This document shows positions 44,041 to 53,965 of a stretch of DNA of 64,000 nucleotides, in pieces. The notes below the pieces were generated by a model. The model saw nothing but the letters and a program-made list of their open reading frames with translations. It did no database searches and was not told the DNA's origin. Within the stretch, counting starts at the first letter, position 1. Each line of letters begins with the position of its first letter. The translations under genes were made by a program, and so were the position numbers. Origin of the DNA: Achatina immaculata (lineage: Eukaryota > Mollusca > Gastropoda > Stylommatophora > Achatinidae); assembly GCA_009760885.1 (NCBI GenBank), contig CM019704.1, positions 15,238,929 to 15,302,928 of the forward strand, read 5' to 3'.

Positions 44041-45880
44041 TAACTAAACAAAACAGTCAATTAAAATAAGGAGGTAGAACATTCCTACACAGAACAACCA
44101 ACAGTCAAGAATCTGATAAGTCAACATAAAAACATGAACACTTGATATGTGAGGAAATGAAACAAAACTGTTAAAAGAATTTATTCAAATAAAAAATCAA
44201 GCACCAGGCGAAGACTAAACTGAGAGGTGGACATTCTGTAAGGTGGGTTTACTGATGGTTGCACAGTGCCTTTGTCCCTTTGCTGAATACAATCGGACAA
44301 GAACAGAAGGTCATAGAAACAGAAAAAAAAAAAATCATTCCCAAGAAGTATACCACAAAAAATTCTGATGACTGGCAAAACATCAATTTTCTATCTGTAA
44401 ACGGCAGAAGCAATTTTTGTGATTTATATTTTTACTTAAATTTCATGTTAACATTCACAAATTACAAGTTAACATCAAGCTGTCATGACACACAGAGTTC
44501 ATGTGTGTATTCTTCCATCTTTCATATAGATATATGTGCAGAAAGAACATCAACCTATCCCATCTCCTTCCTCATATACCTTCAGTGCTGAGGGACAACA
44601 GACACCTTGACAGAGCTTCTGTGATTTGCTTCAAATCATGCAATGTTTAAGGTTTCTGTAACTTCATCACTCCATCTCTTTTGTTTTCTACGAGTGGCAA
44701 AGAGATCCATCGCCACCTTGCTGAGCCAGTTATGGTTCAACAGCAGAATTAAACCCAGAGGAACCCATTGCCCTGAGCAAGCCAGAGCCCTATTAGCCAG
44801 CAGCCTCATGGCCTCATGGCCACTATTCCCAGCTTGTACAAACAAGGACGTGGGGGTTGGTCTGCATGTACACAGATACTGTCAGGCTACACATTTTCAT
44901 CTTTCACTTCTCTAATGAGAAATTATCTGACCCAAACAGTGCTACTTACAAATACAACAGCAATACCAATTTTTTTTTCTTCTTTAAACAGTTTAAGAGT
45001 GAATAAACAGAAAATAAAATTGACAAAAACCTCACTGATTTGTTTTTCTTTAACTTTGTCAAATATTACAAAGCATGATTACCCATTATCTATTGAGTGC
45101 TTTATTTGTGACATTCAGGTTTGAAAAAAATCATTATTCTTTATATATGAAATATCAACACATAAACATTTTCTTAAAACATGAGTAACTCTATAAATAA
45201 AAATTAAATAGCTATCACACAAACTGTCATACATTTCATATAACTAAACAGATTTTTATATAAACTTTCATAATGACTTAACAATTTTCTACAGATAAAA
45301 GATGTAACATAAATTTCTATTGGTGAAGATACAGAAAAAAAACAAAAAACCAAACCATTTTATAGTAAACATTTTAAATAACTGTTCAAGGATAAATAGT
45401 TAACAAAACTGTTAAGGTAAATATTTTTATACTAAAAGTTTAACATAAATCATGCTTTTTATTTTAGGAAACACAAAATAATGACATGCATTCTGAGACA
45501 GTTATTAATTTTAAACAGATGTGCCGCCCTCTTCATGTCTGCAATGGTCACTTGAAGTTATTAGTGTTTACTTAAAGTGAAGTTGTGCAGAGAAAAACAT
45601 CACACTAAAACGAGATTAGCCGTCCCATTGCAAGAAGGCGAACATGTGATAGTACAAATAATAACAAACTACATGTCATGTGGATTGCTTTTGATGAAAA
45701 CCATAAGCAACAAAAGCAATGGCTTCAGAACAGATAAGCACCGTGAAATAGTTCTCTTTAACACAGCACTCTGTATCATCTGTTTACACATGAACAAGCT
45801 TCTCATTTAGAAATGCTGCATTTATATACAATATCATTCTTAAAATGTTTCAAGTATTTTAGGACTTTTTTCAAAAGTAC
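44041..45880. other. AT-rich region without recognised gene
   Basis: It contains a minus-strand frame at 44845-44636 (MFVQAGNSGHEAMRLLANRA, then NHNWLSKVAMDLFATRRKQK) that has a protein-like composition. The frame is short and has no splice context I can confirm. The rest shows no gene, no RNA gene and no repeat. Confidence 0.35.
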
Positions 45881-46158
45881 ATTTGCCATATCATGTGGTA
45901 TCTGAAGTAAGGATTTAGCACAGATTTTCATCAAGATTTATATTACTGTACCAAGATTTATGTTACTGTACCAAGAAAAAACAGATTTTAAAAATAATCC
46001 CACATGCATTTTACCCTTTTCTATCAATTTTAAGAAAGCGTACATGTGATACTAGAATATAATCACCAACACCTACCGCATAACTTATAATAATTTTTTT
46101 AAAAAGTTAAATTTGATTTATTTACAGCCTGAGATGTTGCACTTTCCCTCAATTAAAT

Positions 46159-46325
46159 CAGTGGTTCCTAAAATGGGTCATGGGAAGATCTGGCTGGGTA
46201 GTGAGGAAAAGGGGAGCAGCAAGAAGTATCAGAATCAACTGAACAAAAATTTTTTTAGGGGGGTTGCTAGGAACATGGCATCAGAGATAATGGGTCAGCT
46301 GCCTCAAAATGTTTGGGAACTACTG
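46159..46325. mobile_element. hAT-like MITE, 167 bp (also duplicated at 47349-47515)
   Basis: Ends are CAGTGGTTCCTAAAA and, in reverse, CAGTAGTTCCCAAAC. The 8-bp flanks (aattaaat and ctttagac) do not match, so the target duplication is lost or the ends are off by a few bases. Confidence 0.55.
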
Positions 46326-46394
46326 CTTTAGACTTTTTTTCATTCTCCTTCTGTCCCAGTTACTATGTGAAAAATTCCTTCCTCATCTTCTTTA

Positions 46395-46690
46395 CCACTA
46401 ACTGATGCATAGGCCACTAACAAGGGCTCTTCATTTACTTCTGTCCCGATCTGTCTTTAGGTGCAGTCCATCTTTTTTTATCCCTGCTTCAAGACTCCTT
46501 CGCCAAGTGTTTCTAGGTCTTCCTTGTTTCCTTTTTTTCTGGGGATTCCAGGTGAGTTTGTCTGGTTACATTTGTGGCAGACTTCCGTCTCTTCCTTATC
46601 ATTTCTTTCACTGTGTTGTTCTTGTTTTTTGTAGCCATAGCTCTTCATTGCTGATAGTATCTGACCATCTAATCTGAAACTGTGAAATGC
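46395..46690 (-). mobile_element. LINE C-terminal fragment (family I), also duplicated at 47585-47880
   Basis: The minus strand reads QGRPRNTWRRSLEAGIKKDG and LHLKTDRDRSK then stop, a GRPRNTWRR-type terminus. The overlapping open frames on both strands in this stretch are shadows of it. Confidence 0.6.
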
Positions 46691-47070
46691 ATAAAAGTTA
46701 TTTAACAAATAATTGACAGCTAACCTGAAAAAAAAAACAATTTTTTCCCCTCATTTCAATTAATAATAATACAATTTGTTTATGTCGTGTAATATAAAAT
46801 TAAAATACAAGAATTGCTCTAGGAAATATCTGAAACAGGATAAGAGATTGTAAAATACGAGTAGGACCATGATTATGAGATATGGTGTTACATGTATATC
46901 TTAAATAAAACCATAATATAATATGATCATGATGAACTCAAGACAGCACAAACAAACATACAACCATCTCTGATTAAGAAGTCTATACAATGTAATTCAG
47001 CATCAGATGGTTACTGAACATGCCAATTTCTCATCAATGAATAATCATTTCATGCTTTTTCCACAAGTTG

Positions 47071-48260
47071 ATTTGCCATATCATGTGGTATCTGAAGTAA
47101 GGATTTAGCACAGATTTTCATCAAGATTTATATTACTGTACCAAGATTTATGTTACTGTACCAAGAAAAAACAGATTTTAAAAATAATCCCACATGCATT
47201 TTACCCTTTTCTATCAATTTTAAGAAAGCGTACATGTGATACTAGAATATAATCACCAACACCTACCGCATAACTTATAATAATTTTTTTAAAAAGTTAA
47301 ATTTGATTTATTTACAGCCTGAGATGTTGCACTTTCCCTCAATTAAATCAGTGGTTCCTAAAATGGGTCATGGGAAGATCTGGCTGGGTAGTGAGGAAAA
47401 GGGGAGCAGCAAGAAGTATCAGAATCAACTGAACAAAAATTTTTTTAGGGGGGTTGCTAGGAACATGGCATCAGAGATAATGGGTCAGCTGCCTCAAAAT
47501 GTTTGGGAACTACTGCTTTAGACTTTTTTTCATTCTCCTTCTGTCCCAGTTACTATGTGAAAAATTCCTTCCTCATCTTCTTTACCACTAACTGATGCAT
47601 AGGCCACTAACAAGGGCTCTTCATTTACTTCTGTCCCGATCTGTCTTTAGGTGCAGTCCATCTTTTTTTATCCCTGCTTCAAGACTCCTTCGCCAAGTGT
47701 TTCTAGGTCTTCCTTGTTTCCTTTTTTTCTGGGGATTCCAGGTGAGTTTGTCTGGTTACATTTGTGGCAGACTTCCGTCTCTTCCTTATCATTTCTTTCA
47801 CTGTGTTGTTCTTGTTTTTTGTAGCCATAGCTCTTCATTGCTGATAGTATCTGACCATCTAATCTGAAACTGTGAAATGCATAAAAGTTATTTAACAAAT
47901 AATTGACAGCTAACCTGAAAAAAAAAACAATTTTTTCCCCTCATTTCAATTAATAATAATACAATTTGTTTATGTCGTGTAATATAAAATTAAAATACAA
48001 GAATTGCTCTAGGAAATATCTGAAACAGGATAAGAGATTGTAAAATACGAGTAGGACCATGATTATGAGATATGGTGTTACATGTATATCTTAAATAAAA
48101 CCATAATATAATATGATCATGATGAACTCAAGACAGCACAAACAAACATACAACCATCTCTGATTAAGAAGTCTATACAATGTAATTCAGCATCAGATGG
48201 TTACTGAACATGCCAATTTCTCATCAATGAATAATCATTTCATGCTTTTTCCACAAGTTG
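47071..48260. repeat. 1,190-bp tandem duplication, second copy
   Basis: Begins atttgccatatcatgtggta and ends ccacaagttg before attgtgacac. The three bases att are shared at the breakpoint. Confidence 0.93.
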
Positions 48261-48936
48261 ATTGTGACACTACAGTATATGTGGTACATGAAATGGTAAA
48301 TCCGTATAAATATCAGTTCTTCTTATACAACCCTCCACCATAAAGTTCATGAACCAAAACTGCAACATAAAGCAAAGCAAGAAACCCTACATCAAGTTTA
48401 TCACTGATCTTGTAATTACTGGCATAGGCCATAGGATACAATTACTGCACTTTTCAGAACTTCAAAAATGTTGATCAGGGCCAATAACTCAATATCAGTT
48501 CCTGGATTACTGACAGTTTCCTTTACAAGAACATGAAATCTTAATCTAGACAGTGGTTTCCAAGTTGGCAGTCATGACTCATGAAAGATGTCTGAAAAGC
48601 CTTTTTCCACAGTGCTACTAGGGAGGCTGAGAAGATCAGAACCAATTAAGATGTGTGTGTGTGCGTGCACGTGTACATACATGGAATAAGGTATGAGGAG
48701 ACACAAAAATGACATAGAAGGCACAGTGCAGCAGTCCAGGAAAGTTTTGCAACCACTGACCAAGATGTTTCAAAGAGTATGTTTTAAGCAGAGGGAAGCT
48801 CCTCTGAAAATGTACTTCTTTATCAGCTCATTGCTAGGTCATGCATGCTCAATAAGGAGTCCAGCTCCTGGAATAAAGATCACATTTTTTTTTCTCTTCT
48901 ATTTTTGACTCCACTCCAAAAGGACATTAATTTATA
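48261..48936. other. Noncoding stretch right of the second duplication
   Basis: A short gtgtgtgtgcgtgcacgtgt patch is at 48652-48672. I see nothing else that can be supported. Confidence 0.4.
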
Positions 48937-49270
48937 CAGGGTATCTTGAGTCTGTAGAGATGACTCAATAATCTGCTGTTACAGGATATCTTCAGTCTAT
49001 AGAGATGACTCAATAATCTGCTGTTACAGGATATCTTCAGTCTATAGAGATGACTCAATAATCTGCTGTTACAGCATATCTTCAGTCTATAGATGGCTCA
49101 ATAATCTGCTGTTACAGGATATCTTCAGTCTGTATAGATGGCTCAATAATCTGCTGTTACAGGATATCTTCAGTCTGTATAGATGGCTCAATAATCTGCT
49201 GTTACAGGATATCTTCAGTCTATAGAGATGACTCAATAATCTGCTGTTACAGGATATCTTCAGTCTACAT
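48937..49270 (+). repeat. 45-bp minisatellite, left part
   Basis: About 7.4 units like aggatatcttcagtctatag followed by agatgactcaataatctgct and gttac. It continues at 50340 after an inserted LINE. Confidence 0.92.
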
Positions 49271-50339
49271 CTCTCTCTCTCTCTCTCTGAACCTTAAGTG
49301 CCCAGGGCACATGGGGCTTCCGCAAGGGTTTTCCACAAATGCCTGTCCTTCGCCTTTTTTTCTGCTCTTGCCCAGGTGAGCCCTCTATTGCTCAACATCC
49401 TTTCTGTTGTTCTTCTCCATGTCTCTTTTGGTCTACCCTTACTTCTGCTCCCCTGTGGTGTCCATCTTAGTGCTATTTTTGGTAGTGAGTTGTCAGTCAT
49501 TCGGAGCACATGTCCCAACCATCACCAGCGTCTTTCCTCAATAATTGTTGTCAGTGGTTTCATCTGCATTTCTGCTAATAAGATGTTATTTCTTATAGTG
49601 TTTGGCCAAAATATTTTTCTAATTCTTCGTAAACATTTAGTCTGGAAAGAATTCAACTTGTTTTCTATGGTTTTGGTGATTTTCCAGCATTCGCTTCCAT
49701 AGAGTAGTACTTAGAACATTACTCTTAAATATCCTGATTTTCATATTTATGCTTAGTTTTTGGATTTCCATATATTCTGCAGCATTGCAAAAGCCTGGTT
49801 TGCTCTAGTAAGTCTGCTGTTGATGTCCTCTGTGCTGTCTCCATTTTCTACTACTCTGCTGCCAAGGTATACAAATTCGTTGACCTCCTCCACTAACTTG
49901 CTATCTACTCTGAGTACATTTCTGTTGTTCACATTTTGCTTCATTAACTTTGTCTTTCCTACGTTGATCTTTAGTCCTATGTTGTTTGCATTCTGAGTTA
50001 GCTTGTTTATTTTATCTTGCATATCTTTGTGACTGCTTGATAATAGACAAATGTCGTCCGCAAAGTCAAGGTCCTCCAGCACTGTGTCAAGGGTCCATTG
50101 TAATCCTCTGCGTTTGTCTGATGTTGCCTCCTTCATTAACCAGTCTACTGCCAAGATAAATAATGTTGGTGATAGTACACATCCCTGTTTCACTCCTGTT
50201 TGTACCCTAAAGCTGCTGGAGGTATGTTCTCCACAGATAACTTTGCACTGAAAACCCTCGTATAGGGCTTTGATTACATTAACTATTTTATGGGGGAGGC
50301 CATGCCATCTTAGGATTTTCCACAGTGCATCTCTGTTGA
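49271..50339 (-). mobile_element. LINE family B, 1,069-bp copy inserted in the 45-bp minisatellite
   Basis: The 12-bp duplication ttcagtctacat is at 49259-49270 and 50340-50351. The minus strand carries RT from NRDALWKILRWHGLPHKIVN through GVKQGCVLSPTLFILAVDW, the FADD motif (DLDFADDICLLSS) and the C-terminus to a CT/GA tail. One break near 49710-49750 shifts the frame. It is the most complete B copy in the window. Confidence 0.92.
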
Positions 50340-50515
50340 TTCAGTCTACATAGATGGCTCAATAATCTGCTGCTACAGGATATCTTCAGTCTACATAGAT
50401 GGCTAATAATAATCTGCTGTTACAAGATATCTTCAGTCTACATAGATGGCTCAATAATCTGCTGTTACAAGATATCTTCAGTCTGTACAAATGGCTCAGT
50501 AATCTGCTATTACCA
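50340..50515 (+). repeat. 45-bp minisatellite, right part
   Basis: About four further units (ttcagtctacatagatggct, caataatctgctgttacaag), the continuation of the array at 48937-49270. Confidence 0.9.
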
Positions 50516-50809
50516 GTTCTTACCTAAATCAAGGTAGTCAGCTGTTATCTCTGTAGTCAAGTTCACTGCTTACATCCTGCTTTTTCTTTCCACTGCAAAA
50601 TGTAATGATTATGCAACATTTTGTCTTTCAGTAACTGATTGTTTCAGTAACAAGGTGTCCCAAGCCTTTACACAACTAAAGGACAGCAGTCAAAGTGCAG
50701 TTACTATGTGACACCAAATGTGTTAACACAGCAGTTCTCAGACCCTTTTGCTGCACAGCCCACATTTAAAAGTCAAACACTTTTGTGACCCACTAATAAA
50801 GTGCTTTAT

Positions 50810-50882
50810 CTTATATCTTATATCTTTCCCGTGCCGTTAAACGTCACATAGGGCTCGCAAAGTAGTTCGCCAATTTTTCCTT
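50810..50882 (-). mobile_element. LINE family A, 73-bp tail-only insertion in the hAT element
   Basis: The 8-bp duplication tgctttat is at 50802-50809 and 50883-50890. It contains only the last coding bases and the tail of family A (gaaaaattggcgaactactt in reverse). Confidence 0.85.
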
Positions 50883-50924
50883 TGCTTTATATTTGTAAGG
50901 TATAAAATCTAACTTTATAAAGTA

Positions 50925-51242
50925 TTATGTAATACATTCAAAAAATTCTTTGGTTTTATTCTGTAGATCTGAATGTCTTGTAGTTAGATGACAACAGAAT
51001 TTTGTCTGCTTCATTGCCTCATTAGAGAGGATTTGCAAACAAATAACACACTGTGGCAGATTTTGGTCATTTGTTGATGGAATGAAACCATACTTAATAT
51101 ACTCCACATCATATTTTCGAGCACATTTAGTTTTCTTACAAGTATAAACGTTAATGTCGTCTCGATCACAGTGACTTTCGCTGCCACTACTATCAATTTG
51201 TTTGCGCGAAGTCGAAGGCTTACGTTTCACAAATTGATCCAT
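50925..51242 (-). pseudogene. ZBED5/FAM200-like BED-finger protein, N-terminal fragment
   Basis: 105 codons starting MDQFVKRKPSTSRKQ. It contains ARKYDVEYIKYGFI, PQCVICLQILSNEAMK and CHLTTRHSDLQNKTKEFFEC. C-x2-C followed by H-x4-H is a BED-type zinc finger, as at the start of hAT-derived ZBED5-like proteins. The frame ends at FFECIT without the downstream catalytic domain, so it is a truncated transposase-derived gene. Confidence 0.75.
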
Positions 51243-51754
51243 TTTAGCGCCAAGTTTAAATAATAAAAAAGGCTATCCACAATGAATCACTTTACTGTGT
51301 GAAAGCTTTGTTGTTTCTTATTTGAAAAAAAACTGGTCTATACATTATACCCTATAGCCTATGTCATGTCTATATTCTGTATTCATTCTCCTTGGACAAC
51401 AAACCACATGCAGTCATTTAATATTGAGATATTACTTACAATATGAGTTTTACATATATTACAAGGGAAAATGTATACAATACTCCATTCTTGTGTGATG
51501 AATGTGACACCTCAATATAAATGCTGTCAGTATAAAAATACTAAAGTAATTTCAACAATTTCTGACTACAAGAAAAAGGAAATCTCCAACACTTTATATT
51601 GTAGAGTTACAACAAAGACAAGTTTGTATAATATATGTATATCCAATTAAGAACAATATTCTCATGATTAGTCAGTGACTATAAACATGCATACATAAAT
51701 ACACTTTGCTCACTACCGTCATGACTAGGCATTCAGTGAAATCCATCATTAATA

Positions 51755-51985
51755 AAAAGACATGTGATCAATTAACTGGTTTATATTTCTGTAAAATTGA
51801 GAGAATCACATGATCAATTAACTGGATCTTATTATTGGACAATTGCAGGTGTCACATGATTAATTAACTGGATTATATTTCTGGAAAACTGAGAGAATCA
51901 CATGATCAATTAACTGGATCTTATTACTGGACAACTGCAAGTGTCACACAATCAATTAACTGGATCTTATTAATGGATCACTCAG
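51755..51985 (+). repeat. Minisatellite built on tgatcaattaactgg
   Basis: The block tcacatgatcaattaactgg, with variants, occurs five times. The spacers alternate between atctta..ggacaa.tgcaagtg and ttatatttctg.aaaa.tgag types, which gives a two-unit repeat of about 107 bp. Confidence 0.85.
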
Positions 51986-52181
51986 GATGTGACTGATTTA
52001 TCATAAGAAAAATAACTAGCCCCATTCTGATGGACAGGTTATTGATATTACAGATAGTACATCCCCTGTAACTGCAACACAGAAGCCCCTGCAGTTTATG
52101 TCATGGTGAAAATATCAAAATAAAGGTATCAAACAGGACTATGAGTGGGCAATGTGGGCACTTTCTGGAGCTGGATCCAAG

Positions 52182-52400
52182 AAGCTAGTTTTTCTGAAAG
52201 CTCCACTACCACAGAGCATGGACTGATCTCTATATTGCTGATCAACAATCTTCCTAAGAAGCTATTTTTTTATAGGCTCCACCACCACAGAGCATGGACT
52301 GATCTCTATCTTGCTGGTCAGCAATCTTCCTAAGATGCTAGTTTTTCTATAGCCTCCACCACCACAGAGCACAGACTGATCTCTATCTTGTTGATCAGCT
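52182..52400 (+). repeat. About 77-bp tandem repeat, three units
   Basis: Each unit contains agctagtttttctatag-like sequence, ctccaccaccacagagcatg, gactgatctctatcttgctg and gtcagcaatcttcctaaga. The open frame at 52145-52333 is a by-product of the repeat. Confidence 0.88.
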
Positions 52401-53074
52401 TACAGTTTTCACAAATGGTCTTAACCTGATATACTGGCCTTGATAACAAAGCAATATTTAACATGGTTATCCCCAATTCTCAATCCATGCTCAGAAACTA
52501 TTCCAATAAATTTACAGTAACAACAATAACAACAGAAACATTCTTTTCACACTGCATAAACATTATAATCAGCTTTACTGGGTGTAAGCCTTTACACTGG
52601 TTTATGACGTAACAGCGACACCTTCAAGGGCAGCCTGTCCTGTAGAATCTCTTTGAAGAGACAAATGGAAGACCTAGATATAAAAGGCATAGTTTAACAA
52701 AATACTGAGATATCATGCAGAGTCCTCTCTTTGATCAATCAAACTTCTGCTGCTGCTTTTGCCTCTTCTTGCAGCTATCATTGACAGAGCATTGAATCTG
52801 TACATAATATAACCAGGCTCAAATCAAACATATTATTCTAACCATTTTTCTCAATGGAAGAAGCAGAAAATGTGCAGGCACAAGTACTCAAAACATCAAG
52901 TTTATGTTACTTTACATATTTGGTGTTTTGCAGGTATGTGCTTTATCTACAGTGGCAAAAGCTGAAAATAAAAGCAACTGTAATTAAGACTTGCTCATTG
53001 TGTCATAAAGAAATTCAACTATACTCAAGCTAATGCAGTGCGGAAACAGTTCTGTATGTCCTGTTCCACTAGGT
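52400..53074. other. Noncoding stretch, possible 3' region of the kelch-like gene
   Basis: AT-rich, with no repeat or coding signal that I can support. Confidence 0.3.
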
Positions 53075-53275
53075 TCACTCACTCATTAGCATGTTCCTTG
53101 CAGAACTTTGCCTCCTTAACAGCTCTCTTGTATGCCTCTCTGATGTAAGCATGACACCCTGCTGCTGATGCATCCATTCACATATCATTAACAATGTTTT
53201 GTTGACATCTTCACCTTGGTCTTCCTTCCTTCCTTTTTCCCATTATGTACCCTTCTACTAGGTACAAAATGAATA
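53075..53275 (-). mobile_element. LINE family D, short 3' fragment
   Basis: In reverse it has the D C-terminus: gttccttgcagaactttgcc, ctgctgctgatgcatcc, cttggtcttcc and the end cattatgtacccttc, after a cactcact tail. Confidence 0.75.
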
Positions 53276-53639
53276 ACGACAAATACATTACTGTATTATG
53301 GCCCATGCTCTGCATGATGCACAAGTCTTCACACGATCAGTCTGAAATATTATAACCTGGCTCATTAGGTTAAGTTAATTAGTTTCTTCATGACAAACTT
53401 TTTCTTGTACATTCCTCATGTCACTACATATTTTCTCAACAAATTCCACTTTTTGCTGCAACTGGTTGATTGAATCTCATAGTTATTCTACAGCTGTTGG
53501 GGCTTGATCCAAGTTCTTTGTTTCACTTCCTTATAGTCTTTTCACTCTTGCAGTATATGGACATGAGTTTGCAGAGATAGTCTATAATCATTTCTGAAAT
53601 CTTGGTGGTTTCCACCTTGATAACCAACAATAAAAAGTA

Positions 53640-53845
53640 CTTAGCACTGCCTTTGTGTCTTGTCCAGTATCTGTTATGTGAAATACATTTCTACTAGAAG
53701 AAAAAAAAACACTGCCTTTGTGTCTTGTCTAGTATCTGTTATGTGAAATACATTTCTACTAGAAGAAAAAAAAACACTGCCTTTGTGTCTTGTCCAGTAT
53801 CTGTTATGTGAAATACATTTCTATTGGAAGAAAAAAAAAACTTAA
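53640..53845 (+). repeat. About 65-bp tandem repeat, three units
   Basis: Unit cactgcctttgtgtcttgtc, cagtatctgttatgtgaaat, acatttctactagaag followed by a run of A. It lies just downstream of the kelch-like gene's stop. Confidence 0.9.
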
Positions 53846-53881
53846 ATTTTTATTTATTTTTATTTTTTTTTTAAAATCTCT

Positions 53882-53887
53882 TTTATT
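53882..53887 (-). terminator. Possible polyadenylation signal of the kelch-like gene
   Basis: AATAAA on the minus strand, about 80 bases past the stop codon. Further copies lie at 53849-53858. The region is T/A-rich, so a much longer 3' UTR cannot be excluded. Confidence 0.4.
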
Positions 53888-53965
53888 TCATTAGTCAAAG
53901 ATATATTTTTGTCTTGAAACTTGTAGGGAGATAACTCGAGGGTAATAGCTCTCTGACTTTTAAAG

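Larger units (their letters stand above)
45881..47070. repeat. 1,190-bp tandem duplication, first copy
   Basis: Followed head-to-tail by 47071-48260. The compared stretches are identical. The left flank of the pair (tcaaaagtac) is replaced at the internal junction by the unit's own right end (ccacaagttg), as expected for a tandem copy. Confidence 0.93.
50729..51245 (-). mobile_element. hAT-related element with BED-finger protein fragment
   Basis: The left end CAGCAGTTCTCAGACCC is typical of a hAT terminal repeat. The minus-strand frame at 51242-50925 encodes a protein start. The other end was not found. The remainder of a transposase would have to be deleted internally, because only about 200 bases lie between the fragment and the terminus. 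Confidence 0.6.
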
